From positions 5,556 to 69,555 of the forward strand of contig CAYSBW010000006.1 of assembly GCA_964429485.1 (NCBI GenBank): DNA of 64,000 bases, read 5' to 3'. A program made the translations under genes and the position numbers. This DNA comes from JAPLKB01 sp964429485. GTDB lineage: Bacteria; Desulfobacterota; Syntrophorhabdia; Syntrophorhabdales; Syntrophorhabdaceae. The first letter of the stretch is position 1. Every line of letters begins with the position of its first letter. The notes beneath the pieces were generated by a model. That model did no database searches, had not been told where the DNA came from, and saw nothing but the letters and a program-made list of their open reading frames with translations. Below, piece by piece: positions 27,098 through 37,266 of the stretch.

Positions 27098-28030
27098 TTG
27101 ATTTTTTGTAAAACCGGTTTTGTGAAAGATAATTTGTATGTTGCAGGCTTTCCGTGGTCTCCTGTATATCTTCTGGATTCTCAAAATCCAATAATTTTTG
27201 AAGCCGGGTTTTCATGTATGGGAAAATATTATAAACAGGATATTGTAAAATTTTTTTCTGCCAAAAAACCGGAATTTCTTTTTATAACTCATGTCCATTA
27301 TGACCATTGCGGGGCAGCATCTTATTTTAAAAAAGTATTCGGCAGCATGGATATAGGGGTATCCCAACAGGCTTCAGAAATAATTAAAAGACCTAATGCA
27401 TTGAAGCTTATGGGCGACTTGAGTAATAATGTTCTCCAAATAATTGAAAATATGAACAATATTGATAAAGATAAGCTTTTGAGGGATAAATTTGAGCCCT
27501 TTGAGCCAACCATGATTCTTGGGGATGGCCAGATAATCAATTTGCATAAAGAAATATCTGTCAATATAATTGCAACGCCGGGACATACAAGGGACATGCT
27601 AAGCTTTTATGTACCTGAAAAAAAACTCCTCATAGCTACAGAGTCAGCAGGATGTATGGGTCATACAGGTTCCATAACAACAGAATTTCTTGTTAATTAT
27701 GACCTGTACATAAAATCTTTGATTAAACTCGCATCCCTTGAAGTTGATATTTTATGTCAGGGTCATCATTTTGTTTTTACCGGTCAGGATGTAAAGAAAC
27801 ACTTTGAAAAATCAATTATTTCAGCAAAAAAATTCAAGGAAATTGTTGACGAGTTCCTGCAGTCAGCAAACGGCTCCATAGAGGCTGCAGTTTCAATGGT
27901 TAAATCTCAGGAATACGACTCTAATCCTGGACCCAAACAGCCAGAAAAGGCTTATCTCCTCAATCTGACACAAAGGGTGACACATCTTGCCGAAAGGATC
28001 AAGTTGAAAGACCGCAATAGCAATGTATAA
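27098..28030 (+). CDS. Metallo-beta-lactamase-fold hydrolase
   Basis: A 310-residue soluble protein with the metal motif HVHYDHCG (about 67-74), a later histidine in TPGHTRDML, and CQGHHFVF, enough for a two-metal site. The start is TTG at 27098 with AGGAGG six bases upstream. It probably hydrolyses a thioester or other small ester, given the neighbouring acyl-CoA genes, but this is inferred from context. The IS element ends 37 bases before its start, so its promoter may have been altered by the insertion. Confidence 0.78.
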   Translation: MIFCKTGFVKDNLYVAGFPWSPVYLLDSQNPIIFEAGFSCMGKYYKQDIVKFFSAKKPEFLFITHVHYDHCGAASYFKKVFGSMDIGVSQQASEIIKRPNALKLMGDLSNNVLQIIENMNNIDKDKLLRDKFEPFEPTMILGDGQIINLHKEISVNIIATPGHTRDMLSFYVPEKKLLIATESAGCMGHTGSITTEFLVNYDLYIKSLIKLASLEVDILCQGHHFVFTGQDVKKHFEKSIISAKKFKEIVDEFLQSANGSIEAAVSMVKSQEYDSNPGPKQPEKAYLLNLTQRVTHLAERIKLKDRNSNV

Positions 28031-28238
28031 AAATAAAAGCTTTTATACAAAAAAATCTGAAGTAAAAATCATTTCCATATTAAAGTTGCCTGATTTAATC
28101 CACATCTTCAGATCTGAATTGTTGTTAACAACAATTGTTTTTCAATCACAGGGTTATAAAAAAGTTGACTATTTCTTTTAATAACAGTTAAGATTCTTAA
28201 GTGAATTTTTTAATTTATTAACAAAACTGGAGGGATTT

Positions 28239-29096
28239 ATGGAAATCAAAACTATCGGAGTGTTAGGTGCAGGCGTTATGGGCAGTGGCATTGCCCAGGT
28301 AGCTGCTCAGGCAGGCTATAATATTATTTTAAGAGATATTGAAGACAGATTTGTTCAAGGTGGTATCAGGAATATTGATAAGTTTCTTTCAAAGAGCGTT
28401 GAGAAAGGTAAGATGACTGAAGATGCCAAAAAAAGTCTCCTGGGAAGAATTAAAGGTACAACCAGTCTGGAAGACCTTAAGGACGTTGATTTCGTGATTG
28501 AAGTTGTTGTTGAAATTATGGACATAAAGAAAAAAATATTTGCAGAACTAGACGAACTTACCAGGAAAGAAGTGGTACTTGCAACAAACACATCATCAAT
28601 GTCAATTACTGAAATTGCAACAGCAACCAAGAGGCCTGATAAAGTGGTCGGCATGCACTTTTTTAACCCTGTGCCTCTTATGAAACTCGTTGAAGTTGTC
28701 AGAGGACATTTAACAAGTGATGAAACTTATGCAACCACTGCAGACCTGGCAAAGAAACTTGGTAAAGAAAGCGTTGAAGTAAAATTAGATATACCGGCAT
28801 TCATCGTAAACAGACTCATGATACCTTACTTTATTGAAGCTATGAGTCTTTATGAACAGGGTGTTGCCACAAAAGAAGATATTGATAAAGCAGCAAAGCT
28901 TGGTCTGAATTATCCTATGGGACCATTTGAACTAATGGACCTTACCGGCAACGACATAAATCTTCATGTTACAGAATATATGAGAAAAGAGCTGCCCGCT
29001 GAACTGAAATGGCAGACCGCCCTGGAGTTGAAACAATTAGTTAAAGTCGGCAGACTCGGAAGAAAAACAGGCGCAGGATGGTATGAATACAAGTAA
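28239..29096 (+). CDS. hbd: 3-hydroxybutyryl-CoA dehydrogenase
   Basis: NAD(P)-dependent interconversion of 3-hydroxyacyl-CoA and acetoacetyl-CoA-type products. The 285 residues have a Rossmann motif GAGVMGSGIAQVAAQ at the N-terminus, the catalytic region NTSSMSITEIA, GMHFFNPVPLMKLVEVV, and the helical C-terminal domain with YPMGPFELMDLTGND. The length matches the short monofunctional family. RBS GGAGGG. It fits fatty-acid or aromatic-acid beta-oxidation together with the acyl-CoA dehydrogenase upstream. Confidence 0.93.
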   Translation: MEIKTIGVLGAGVMGSGIAQVAAQAGYNIILRDIEDRFVQGGIRNIDKFLSKSVEKGKMTEDAKKSLLGRIKGTTSLEDLKDVDFVIEVVVEIMDIKKKIFAELDELTRKEVVLATNTSSMSITEIATATKRPDKVVGMHFFNPVPLMKLVEVVRGHLTSDETYATTADLAKKLGKESVEVKLDIPAFIVNRLMIPYFIEAMSLYEQGVATKEDIDKAAKLGLNYPMGPFELMDLTGNDINLHVTEYMRKELPAELKWQTALELKQLVKVGRLGRKTGAGWYEYK

Positions 29097-29117
29097 ATAA
29101 AAGAAAAGATATTGATT

Positions 29118-29148
29118 AAAAAAGAGCGGATAAAATCCGCTCTTTTTT
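29118..29148 (+). terminator. Terminator after hbd (bidirectional shape)
   Basis: AAAAAAGAGCGGA pairs with TCCGCTCTTTTTT around loop TAAAA. It also faces the end of the convergent gene at 29190. Confidence 0.88.
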
Positions 29149-29189
29149 ACATGAAAAACGAACAAATACTCAACAATACTATGTGCCTC

Positions 29190-30191
29190 TCAGTAATCGT
29201 TTTCCTGGGTAATCCCTGCAAGTAACCAATTTTCACTACCAATCTTTCTGCTAAAGGTCCAGTATTCAAGAAATTTTACTGGCTCTGTAGAACTTCCTGA
29301 TATTATGCTGTTACTTGATTCATCTGTTGTGTAGTCCAACAGACTTGCAAGGAATTTTATTGTAATATATTCTTCACCCTGATCCTGTGCAGCATCAACA
29401 ATTTCTACCTTACGGACCGCTATGTTTTCAAGGTGATTGAATTGTTTACTTGATATGTAACTGTTCACATCATTCTGGAAAGTGTTAAACATTGAAGGAG
29501 CCATGAGATCTCTGACCACATTCATGTCACGTTTGGTCCAGGCACCTTGAATTTTAAAAAATATGTCTTCAACAAGCTCTTTAAATTTATTTTCATTAAA
29601 AGAAGGGTCCATATTACTGATATGTCGCAATCCCAGAGATAAAGAATCCTCCTTTGCTGACGGTTCTGATAACTCATATGCTTGTTCTGACACAGCAGGA
29701 TTGCCATAACCGTATGATCCATAGTTCTCACCTGCTGCACTCATCTGCATCTCCTGTCTGCGGGCTCTGTAGCGTTTAAGAAAAAAATAAATGATACCTA
29801 TAATAATTAAAATAATAATAAAATCGCCTAAACCAAATCCGGCGCTTCCGCCCCCTTCTCCACCTGCATATCCATGACCTCCGAATAGCATACTCCCCAG
29901 CATGCCTCCAAGAAGACCGCCACCTAAACCGTAAAGCATGCTTCTACCAAAAGATGGTGCATTTTGTTGTCCGGCACTGTTTTGAGGTGCAGTTTGCTGT
30001 TTGTATGTCCTTGATGGCTGAACCGGCGTGGTTCTCTGATAAGTTCTGCCTGAACTGAATCCCCTGCTACCCATTGATCTTCCACCACCTGCCCTTGCAT
30101 AGGTTAAAGATTCCGTTCCAAGAACAAACAAAAAGGACAATATTGTTAATGTTATGAGTGTATTTAATCCTCTTTTTCTTAATTTTTCCAT
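29190..30191 (-). CDS. Tim44-like domain membrane protein
   Basis: A 333-residue protein: signal-anchor-like N-terminus (about 10-32), a low-complexity Gly/Ser/Gln region, a glycine-zipper stretch (GLGGGLLGGMLGSMLFGG), a membrane helix (FIIILIIIGIIYFFL, near 125) followed by basic residues, and a C-terminal Tim44-like domain (about 200-330, with FKIQGAWTKRDMNVVRDLM). Bacterial members are membrane proteins of unknown role. AGGAGG precedes the ATG. Confidence 0.8.
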   Translation of the reverse strand: MEKLRKRGLNTLITLTILSFLFVLGTESLTYARAGGGRSMGSRGFSSGRTYQRTTPVQPSRTYKQQTAPQNSAGQQNAPSFGRSMLYGLGGGLLGGMLGSMLFGGHGYAGGEGGGSAGFGLGDFIIILIIIGIIYFFLKRYRARRQEMQMSAAGENYGSYGYGNPAVSEQAYELSEPSAKEDSLSLGLRHISNMDPSFNENKFKELVEDIFFKIQGAWTKRDMNVVRDLMAPSMFNTFQNDVNSYISSKQFNHLENIAVRKVEIVDAAQDQGEEYITIKFLASLLDYTTDESSNSIISGSSTEPVKFLEYWTFSRKIGSENWLLAGITQENDY

Positions 30192-30373
30192 AAAAACTCC
30201 TCCTGAACATTATATAATAATAACAATCTATTATAAAAACGGTGATAATATCACATCATCTCTGAAGATGTCAAAGACTGTATTTGCTGTTGGAATATTG
30301 TACTTGATTTTGATAAAAAGGTATATTAGAAGAATACTGAGAAGTAAATCTTGTAGAACAGGAGAAAATAGTT

Positions 30374-31672
30374 ATGCCAAGTGTTGGAGTTGTCGGAGTT
30401 CAGTGGGGCGATGAAGGTAAGGGCAAAATAATAGATATGCTCAGTAGCTTTGCTGATGTAATCGTAAGGTTCCAGGGCGGGGCAAATGCCGGGCACACTA
30501 TAGTTGCAGGCAGTAATAAAGTAATTCTCCACCTTGTTCCTTCAGGTATATTGCACGAGGGAAAATACTGTATTATCGGTAATGGAGTTGTTCTTGATCC
30601 CGAGGTTCTGGAAAAAGAAATAAATGATCTAAAATCATCCGGATTCATGAAAGATGATAAAAAATTTATGATAAGCGGTCTGGCACATCTAATAATGCCG
30701 TATCATAAAAAACTGGATATGTTAAAAGAATCCAGGATTGAGAAAAAAATAGGAACTACAGGAAGAGGAATAGGCCCTGCCTATGAAGATAAGGTTAGCA
30801 GAACAGGCATAAGAGTAATTGATCTCCTTGATAAAAAAGTTTTTTCAGAAAAGGTAAAAGAAAATCTCGAGATTAAAAACTTTTTAATAAAAAGGTACTA
30901 CAAGGATGAGCCCTTCAAAGCAAGAGAAATTATAAAAAACTATGATAGATACCGGAAAATATTTAAAAAATATTCCGGAGATACAGCAAGTTTTCTACAT
31001 AAATGCATAGAAAAAGATAAAAAAATGCTTTTTGAGGGTGCTCAAGGCACATACCTTGATATTGACCACGGCACATACCCCTTTGTTACATCATCAAATA
31101 CCATATCAGGTAACATTGCATCAGGGTCAGGAGTACCTCCTTTGTGTATCAATTCTGTGATAGGCATATGCAAAGCATATACTACAAGGGTGGGGGAAGG
31201 ACCTTTTCCAACCGAATTGCTTGATGAAACAGGTGAAAAAATGAGGGATCTCGGCGGCGAATATGGCGCTACAACAGGAAGGCCAAGAAGATGCGGGTGG
31301 TTTGACGCTGTAATTGCAAAAAGAGCTATCAAACTTAATGGAATTACAGGACTCAGCATAACTAAACTTGATGTTCTTGATGGATTTGATAAGATCAAAA
31401 TATGTACAAAATATAGAGTTGGCGATAAAGTCTTTGATGAGCCCCCAATGGATGTTAACATCTTCTATGAATCCAAACCTGTCTATGAAGAAATGCCCGG
31501 CTGGGAAACTCCCGTCAAGGGAATCAGGACATATGGTGATTTACCCTTAAATGCAAAAAGTTACTTGAAAAGATTGGAAGAGCTTATCCAGGCAAAAATA
31601 GATATTATTTCAACTGGACCTGAAAGAGAAAATACAATAGTTCTTAAAAATCCTTTTATACAAAACCTGTAG
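30374..31672 (+). CDS. purA: Adenylosuccinate synthase
   Basis: GTP-dependent first step from IMP toward AMP. The 432-residue protein has the N-terminal GVQWGDEGKGKIIDML P-loop, GGANAGHTIV, the GTTGRGIGPAYEDK segment, TTGRPRRCGWFDAV and the C-terminal KLDVLDGFDKIKICTKY. AGGAG lies before the ATG. Monocistronic by spacing. Confidence 0.96.
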   Translation: MPSVGVVGVQWGDEGKGKIIDMLSSFADVIVRFQGGANAGHTIVAGSNKVILHLVPSGILHEGKYCIIGNGVVLDPEVLEKEINDLKSSGFMKDDKKFMISGLAHLIMPYHKKLDMLKESRIEKKIGTTGRGIGPAYEDKVSRTGIRVIDLLDKKVFSEKVKENLEIKNFLIKRYYKDEPFKAREIIKNYDRYRKIFKKYSGDTASFLHKCIEKDKKMLFEGAQGTYLDIDHGTYPFVTSSNTISGNIASGSGVPPLCINSVIGICKAYTTRVGEGPFPTELLDETGEKMRDLGGEYGATTGRPRRCGWFDAVIAKRAIKLNGITGLSITKLDVLDGFDKIKICTKYRVGDKVFDEPPMDVNIFYESKPVYEEMPGWETPVKGIRTYGDLPLNAKSYLKRLEELIQAKIDIISTGPERENTIVLKNPFIQNL

Positions 31673-31777
31673 AACCATATAATGGATGTTTCGTGTACTT
31701 CTGATTTTTGAAAAGTCGGGTATGCTTTTCGAAAGTCCTTGTGTAGATTTCAGAAAGTATGGTATAAAAATCTTTCC

Positions 31778-31871
31778 GGAGAGATGTCCGAGAGGCTGAA
31801 GGAGCACGACTGGAAATCGTGTGTACGTGCTAAAACGCGTACCCAGGGTTCAAATCCCTGTCTCTCCGCCA
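31778..31871 (+). tRNA. tRNA-Ser (anticodon GGA)
   Basis: Class II tRNA with a long variable arm (GTGTACGTGCTAAAACGCGTAC). Acceptor GGAGAGA/TCTCTCC, anticodon loop CTGGAAA, T-loop GGTTCAAATCC; discriminator G and an encoded CCA, unlike the other tRNAs here. Confidence 0.95.
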
Positions 31872-32064
31872 TTTAAATAAAAATATATGGCATAACATTT
31901 TCAGATGTTTTTTTTACAACGGTACTCTATAAATTTTCTTCTTGAATGTGTGCCGGGACAGGAGTGTTTAACGAGTCATGGTTTTTCAGGATTGGCAATG
32001 TGTTTTCTGCTATCCAAACTTAATTCCCGGTAAAAAAATATGGAGAAAATAAAGACAACAATCT

Positions 32065-32157
32065 GCCAGGCCCTGCGCAACGTGGAAGTTATGAACCCCG
32101 TCAGATTCGGAAGAAAGCAGCGGCAGTAGCTAATCCGTGTGCCGCAGGCAGCCTGGC
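32065..32157 (+). ncRNA. ffs: Small signal recognition particle RNA (4.5S type)
   Basis: About 93 nt closed by GCCAGG/CCTGGC, with the diagnostic apical domain TCAGATTCGGAAGAAAGCAG holding the GGAA tetraloop and the asymmetric loop that binds Ffh. A short T run follows. It lies just before dnaX, a common arrangement. Confidence 0.93.
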
Positions 32158-32285
32158 TTTTTAAATGCCAAATCTATAACTATGAATAAAAAATTTAATT
32201 TAATAAGATTTTTGATATGTTGCAACCTGCCCTTCACATCTTCTATTCTTCAAAATAAATTTGAAGTTTTATGGAATATCTGCTG

Positions 32286-33860
32286 ATGGATTACACTGTA
32301 ATAGCACGAAGGTGGAGACCTAAAAGGCTTGAAGACGTAATAGGCCAACCACACATTGTTACAACTATTAAAAATTCGATAAAACTAAACAGAATTGCCC
32401 ATGCCTATCTTTTTACCGGCCCAAGGGGTGTGGGCAAAACATCAATGGCCAGAATCATGGCAAAAGCTGTTAATTGTATTGATGGACCCAAAGAAGAACC
32501 CTGCGGTGTTTGTGAAAATTGTGTTTCCATTGATAATGGAAGTTTCGTAGATGTAATGGAAATAGATGCTGCATCAACAAGGGGTATAGATGATATACGT
32601 GAGCTGACGGAAACAGTCAGATATATGCCGATGAAAGGCAGATATAAATTATATATTCTTGATGAAGCCCATATGTTGACACCACAGGCAAGGGATGCCT
32701 TCTTAAAAACTCTCGAAGAACCTCCGGGCAATAATATTTTTATTCTTGCTACAACAGAACCCCACAAGATTCCCTATACTATCATGTCAAGATGCCAGAG
32801 ATTTGATTTCAGGAGGATCTCTGAAAAAGAAATCATAGAACAAATGAAGAAAATATGCCAGGCAGAAAATGTTGAATATGATGAAATTGCCTTCCGATAT
32901 ATAGCTGAAGAAGCTGATGGAAGCATGAGGGATGCTGAATCCATCTTAGACCAGATCATTGCATACAGCGGAAACCGCATAACAGAAAAAGATGTGATAA
33001 ACATTATAGGTGTTATAGAAAAAAATGTTCTCTACGATATTCTAAAATCAATCATAGATGAGAATATAAAACTGGGACTGGAAACAATCGAGAGAGTAAT
33101 AAATGAGGGTTATGATACATATCACCTTTATGGAGGACTTATTTCATTCCTGAGAAACATTATGGTAATGAAAATCTATAATTCCGTACCACCATTTATT
33201 CATATGAGCAAGGAAGAATATGATAAAATTGCCCTTATAATTAAAGATATTGAGTACTATGAGATTCAGAACATGTTGAGCTATATGTTAAAATCTGAAG
33301 ATTTAATAAAAGGCTTTTTCCCGAGGGTCGCACTTGAAGTACTATACATAAACCTTTACAATATTTCAAAATTGAGAGATGTCGAGAAAATTCTGGATAA
33401 CCTGGACAACAACGAAAGATATGAGCATAAGGAACAAAAAACATTGTACAATACCCTGGGAACAACAACCATAAAAGAAAAAGAACAGCAAAGAGATAAA
33501 AAACAGGAACAATGTGAACCGGAAAAGGCGGCAGCAGAAAACAATAGCAAAGATGATACGGATAACAATGAGAAAAAACAAGATATAAAAGGTTTTATTG
33601 AATACTTGAGAAACAAAAAACCTTTTATAGGCAGCATTCTTGGAAACCTTGATCTTAAAATAGAAAATGAAAGTATTATAATATCACTTGATAAAAATTA
33701 TGCTTTCATCAAAAACGATATGAATCTGAAAGAAGAAATAAAGCAACATCTTAAGGTTTTTTTTGGCAGGGACATGGGTCTTGACTTCAATATGTCAGAA
33801 GAGAAGAGTGACTCACTTGAAGATTATGTAAAGGAAGCGGAATCTCTTTTTAAGGTCTAA
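32286..33860 (+). CDS. dnaX: DNA polymerase III gamma/tau subunit
   Basis: Clamp-loader ATPase. The 524 residues from ATG 32286 begin MDYTVIARRWRP, the usual DnaX start; an ATG five codons earlier is possible. P-loop GPRGVGKTS, zinc module CGVCENC, DEAH-type Walker B in ILDEAHML, and the SRC arginine-finger motif are all present. After about residue 370 comes a hydrophilic KEQ-rich linker and a divergent C-terminal domain, so a tau-like form is encoded. An A-rich linker might allow frameshifting to a gamma form, but I saw no clear slippery site. Confidence 0.94.
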   Translation: MDYTVIARRWRPKRLEDVIGQPHIVTTIKNSIKLNRIAHAYLFTGPRGVGKTSMARIMAKAVNCIDGPKEEPCGVCENCVSIDNGSFVDVMEIDAASTRGIDDIRELTETVRYMPMKGRYKLYILDEAHMLTPQARDAFLKTLEEPPGNNIFILATTEPHKIPYTIMSRCQRFDFRRISEKEIIEQMKKICQAENVEYDEIAFRYIAEEADGSMRDAESILDQIIAYSGNRITEKDVINIIGVIEKNVLYDILKSIIDENIKLGLETIERVINEGYDTYHLYGGLISFLRNIMVMKIYNSVPPFIHMSKEEYDKIALIIKDIEYYEIQNMLSYMLKSEDLIKGFFPRVALEVLYINLYNISKLRDVEKILDNLDNNERYEHKEQKTLYNTLGTTTIKEKEQQRDKKQEQCEPEKAAAENNSKDDTDNNEKKQDIKGFIEYLRNKKPFIGSILGNLDLKIENESIIISLDKNYAFIKNDMNLKEEIKQHLKVFFGRDMGLDFNMSEEKSDSLEDYVKEAESLFKV

Positions 33861-33947
33861 AGTAGATTTATTTTCTATTCTTACAGTGTTTTAATTTTTT
33901 TTATTGCATTATTTTTGATTGTATTATAAAGAGCAAGGAGGAAATAT

Positions 33948-34268
33948 ATGTCGAAAAATTTTGGACAGCTTTTGAGCCAGGCTAAGAAAATTCAGGACAA
34001 ACTGCAAAAAATTCAATTGGAGATGGCCAACAGAACCGTCGAAGCGCAATCTGGTGGAGGTATGGTCTTCTGCGTGGTTAATGGAAAACAGGAAGTAATT
34101 TCTTTAAAAATTTCAGATGAAATATGGGAAGAAAAGGATAAGGAACTCCTTGAGGATCTCGTTGTAGCAGCTGTGAATGAAGGTTTGAATAAATCAAGGG
34201 AAATGATGCAGGAAGAGATGGAAAAAGTTACAGGTTTTGGCGGCGGCCAGATGCCTTTCGGGTTGTAA
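33948..34268 (+). CDS. ybaB: YbaB/EbfC family nucleoid-associated protein
   Basis: A 106-residue DNA-binding protein, short and highly charged, beginning with the conserved FGQLLSQAKKIQDKLQKIQ helix and containing the family VNGKQEVISLKIS strand pair. It lies between dnaX and recR as in many bacteria, and its stop codon directly abuts the recR start. RBS AAGGAGG. Confidence 0.93.
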   Translation: MSKNFGQLLSQAKKIQDKLQKIQLEMANRTVEAQSGGGMVFCVVNGKQEVISLKISDEIWEEKDKELLEDLVVAAVNEGLNKSREMMQEEMEKVTGFGGGQMPFGL

Positions 34269-34865
34269 ATGTTTTATCCTGCACCGATTGAAAGGCTCAT
34301 AGAAAATCTTTCCAGATTACCGGGGATTGGCAAGAAAACAGCCGCAAGGTTATCCTTTTTTCTGCTAAACTCAAAAGAAAGCTATATATCCGAACTTTCA
34401 CAGAGTCTTCTGGATGTTAAAAGCAAAATAAAGCTTTGCAGTGTATGTTTTAATATAACGGATGTGGACCCCTGCCCTATCTGTTGTGACACGAGAAGGG
34501 ACAAAAATACCGTATGCGTAGTTGAAGAATCATCCCACATGATGGTCATAGAGTCTTCAAACCCCGGTCATTACCGTTATCATATACTCCATGGTGTTAT
34601 TAATCCTATTGAAGGAATCGGACCTGATGAAGTAAGAATTAAGGAATTGAAGGAAAGGATTATTAGAGAAGGTATTTCAGAAGTAATAATAGCAACAAAT
34701 CCAAACTTGGAAGGGAATACAACAGCCCATTATATAAGTGAAATTTTAAAATCTCTGGATATAAAAATTACAAGAATCGCTTCAGGCATACCGATAGGTG
34801 GAGACATTGTATACATCGATTCCCTTACTATCAAAAGCTCAATAGATAATAGAAAGAAACTTTAA
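34269..34865 (+). CDS. recR: Recombination protein RecR
   Basis: Works with RecF/RecO to load RecA at gaps. The 198 residues show the N-terminal helix-hairpin-helix (LSRLPGIGKKTAARLSFFLL), the zinc finger CSVC...CPIC (about 58-72), a Toprim core (VVEESSHMMVIESS) and the C-terminal TRIASGIPIGGDIVYID. It starts with no gap after ybaB, so translation is probably coupled. Confidence 0.95.
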   Translation: MFYPAPIERLIENLSRLPGIGKKTAARLSFFLLNSKESYISELSQSLLDVKSKIKLCSVCFNITDVDPCPICCDTRRDKNTVCVVEESSHMMVIESSNPGHYRYHILHGVINPIEGIGPDEVRIKELKERIIREGISEVIIATNPNLEGNTTAHYISEILKSLDIKITRIASGIPIGGDIVYIDSLTIKSSIDNRKKL

Positions 34866-34927
34866 AAATGTATGTTGTGTTATTGATTACATGGGGCTGC
34901 AGTAAAATATCCCGAATCTGATATCTC

Positions 34928-35575
34928 TCACTGCTTTTTAGTGCTTTCCCAGTCTTTTAAAAATTTTTCCAATCCTGCCGTTGTTAGCGGATGGTTGATG
35001 AGCTGTTTCAGAACACCAAAGGGGATTGTTGCAATATCAGCGCCGATAAGGGCTGCATCAAGCACGTGAACCGTGTTTCTTATACTTGCAACTATAATTT
35101 CCGTATCAAAACCATAGTTTGAGAATATCGTGGCAATTTCTTCAATTATACCCATTCCCCTTGAAGATATATCATCGAGCCTACCGATAAAAGGGCTTAC
35201 ATATGTGGCGCCTGCCTTAGCTGCGATAAGAGCTTGAAGAGGTTGAAATACCAAAGTTACATTTGTTTTAATCCCTTCCATGGAAAGGATCTTGACTGCT
35301 TTGACACCCTCTTCGGTCATGGGTATTTTTATGACAGTATTGGGTCCCAGAAGAGACAGTTTTCTTGCTTCCTCACACATACCTTTAAAATCTGTTGATA
35401 TTACTTCGAGGCTCACAGGTCCTTCAACAAGGGATAAAATTTCCTTTATGATAGCTTCCGGTGCTTGTTTTTCTTTCGAAAGCAATGTTGGGTTGGTTGT
35501 AACTCCATCTACAAGGCCCATTTCAATGCCTTTTTTAATTTCTTCAACATTTGCGGTATCAATAAAGAATTTCAT
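34928..35575 (-). CDS. tal: Small transaldolase / fructose-6-phosphate aldolase
   Basis: A 215-residue class I aldolase of the TalC/FSA group. FIDTANVEEIKKG starts the barrel, DGVTTNPTLLSKE is the signature, the Schiff-base lysine is in GIKTNVTLVFQ, and SPFIGRLDDI is typical. FSA and transaldolase differ by few residues; transaldolase activity in pentose-phosphate interconversion is the more likely role (it would also supply erythrose-4-phosphate for the aromatic pathway). RBS GGAGG. Confidence 0.9.
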   Translation of the reverse strand: MKFFIDTANVEEIKKGIEMGLVDGVTTNPTLLSKEKQAPEAIIKEILSLVEGPVSLEVISTDFKGMCEEARKLSLLGPNTVIKIPMTEEGVKAVKILSMEGIKTNVTLVFQPLQALIAAKAGATYVSPFIGRLDDISSRGMGIIEEIATIFSNYGFDTEIIVASIRNTVHVLDAALIGADIATIPFGVLKQLINHPLTTAGLEKFLKDWESTKKQ

Positions 35576-35851
35576 TGCCCTACCTCCATAACATTAATCT
35601 GTTCCTTTTTTATTTTTTTCTTAGAAGAAATATATACAATTTTATCAAAAAATATGAAAGACTATTTATTTAAAGGTCTGACTTTTTCCAGTCTGCAAAC
35701 AGTTGTTCCTGCCATGCCTGAAAAGCTCAAATAAATTAAATACTGAATTGCTATATTGATTTATATTATTATAAGATGAGAAGATATACAGGTATATACA
35801 TTAGCAAGACAGATAATTGTCGGATTTAACAATTCCTGATGGAGGATAAAA

Positions 35852-37201
35852 TTGAAAGATATTAATGAAACAAAGAAAAATCTCATAGAAAAGGCTGAAA
35901 AACCAGCCAGGGATGCTATGAAAATGCATCCTTATTACAAAGGTAAAATAGAGATTGTACCCAAATGTGTTATCAGAGACATAAATGATTTTGCCATATG
36001 GTACACACCGGGTGTAGCAGAGCCATGTAAGGAGATTCATAAAAATCAGGATATGGTATTTGAATACACAAACAAGGCTAATATGGTCGGAATAGTTTCA
36101 GACGGCACAAGAGTTCTTGGTCTCGGAGACATAGGACCTTTGGCAGGCCTTCCCGTTATGGAGGGAAAGGCTTTGCTGTTTAAATATCTTGGCGGTGTTG
36201 ATGCATTTCCTTTGTGTCTCAATACTAAAGATCCTGATGAAATCATAAAGACTGTAAAATATATATCCCCTTCTTTTGGCGGAATAAATCTTGAAGACAT
36301 AGAAAATCCTAAGTGTTTTTACATTCTTGAAAAATTAAGATCTGAAGCTCCCATACCTGTATGGCACGACGACCAGCAGGGCACTGCAGCAGTAACCCTT
36401 GCCGGGCTTATTAATGCCTTGAAGATTGTGAACAAAAAAATTCATGATGCTAAAATTACCATGATAGGTATAGGTTCTGCCAATGTTTGCATAACAAAAA
36501 TGATCATAAAGGCTGGTGCAGATCCTGAAAAGTTTATTGTTGTTGATAGTAAAGGTATACTGAATAGAAAAAGAGATGATATAAAACCACCACATAAAGA
36601 AAAAATGGAACTCTGTCAGATAACCAATGCCGGAAACAGAGATGGAGATATTGAAGAAGCTATAAAGGGTCAGGATGTTTTAATTGCGCTTTCACAACCA
36701 GGGCCTGATACAATTAAGAAAGAATGGATAGCAAAAATGGCTGATAATGCAATTGTTTTTGTATGTGCAAATCCTGTTCCGGAAATATGGCCATGGGAAG
36801 CCATGGAAGCCGGTGCAAGGATTGTTGCTACCGGCAGAAGTGATTTCCCTAATCAGGTCAACAATTCCATTGGTTTTCCTGCCATATTTAGAGGAACTCT
36901 TGATGTAATGGCCAGAACTATAACCGATGAAATGTGCATTGCCGCTGCCTATGAACTTGCCAGGTGCGCTGAAGACAAAGGTTTGCGTGAAGATTATCTG
37001 CTGCCAACAATGGACGAATGGGAAATATTTCCGAGAGAAGCGGTTGCGGTGGCAAAGAAAGCTATGGAACAGGGTGTGGCAAGATTGAAGTTCAGTGAAA
37101 AAGAATTGTTTAACATGGCTGAAACTAAGATAAAAAGGGCAAGAGAGCAGGTTGATTTGATGATGGAAAAGGGGATAATTGCTCCCTATGCTGAGGAATA
37201 A
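35852..37201 (+). CDS. Malic enzyme (NAD(P)-dependent, oxaloacetate-decarboxylating)
   Basis: Converts malate to pyruvate and CO2. It starts at TTG 35852 with GGAGG seven bases upstream. The 449 residues have the tyrosine region WYTPGVAEPCKEI, metal ligands in WHDDQQGTAAVTLAGLINAL, and the cofactor loop IGIGSANVCITK; there is no C-terminal phosphotransacetylase domain. The length and motif style match the MaeB N-terminal / short bacterial type. It stands before the fumarase genes, together a C4-to-pyruvate module. Confidence 0.93.
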   Translation: MKDINETKKNLIEKAEKPARDAMKMHPYYKGKIEIVPKCVIRDINDFAIWYTPGVAEPCKEIHKNQDMVFEYTNKANMVGIVSDGTRVLGLGDIGPLAGLPVMEGKALLFKYLGGVDAFPLCLNTKDPDEIIKTVKYISPSFGGINLEDIENPKCFYILEKLRSEAPIPVWHDDQQGTAAVTLAGLINALKIVNKKIHDAKITMIGIGSANVCITKMIIKAGADPEKFIVVDSKGILNRKRDDIKPPHKEKMELCQITNAGNRDGDIEEAIKGQDVLIALSQPGPDTIKKEWIAKMADNAIVFVCANPVPEIWPWEAMEAGARIVATGRSDFPNQVNNSIGFPAIFRGTLDVMARTITDEMCIAAAYELARCAEDKGLREDYLLPTMDEWEIFPREAVAVAKKAMEQGVARLKFSEKELFNMAETKIKRAREQVDLMMEKGIIAPYAEE

Positions 37202-37266
37202 ATTATACATAAAACTTGTGCTTTATATCGCTTAGATCTTGTAAGAATAATTAAACGGGGTAAATA

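Noticed and set aside
33400..33600. Programmed frameshift site in dnaX for a gamma-form product
   Set aside because: The linker is A-rich but I found no clear A AAA AAG slippery heptamer with a following stem.
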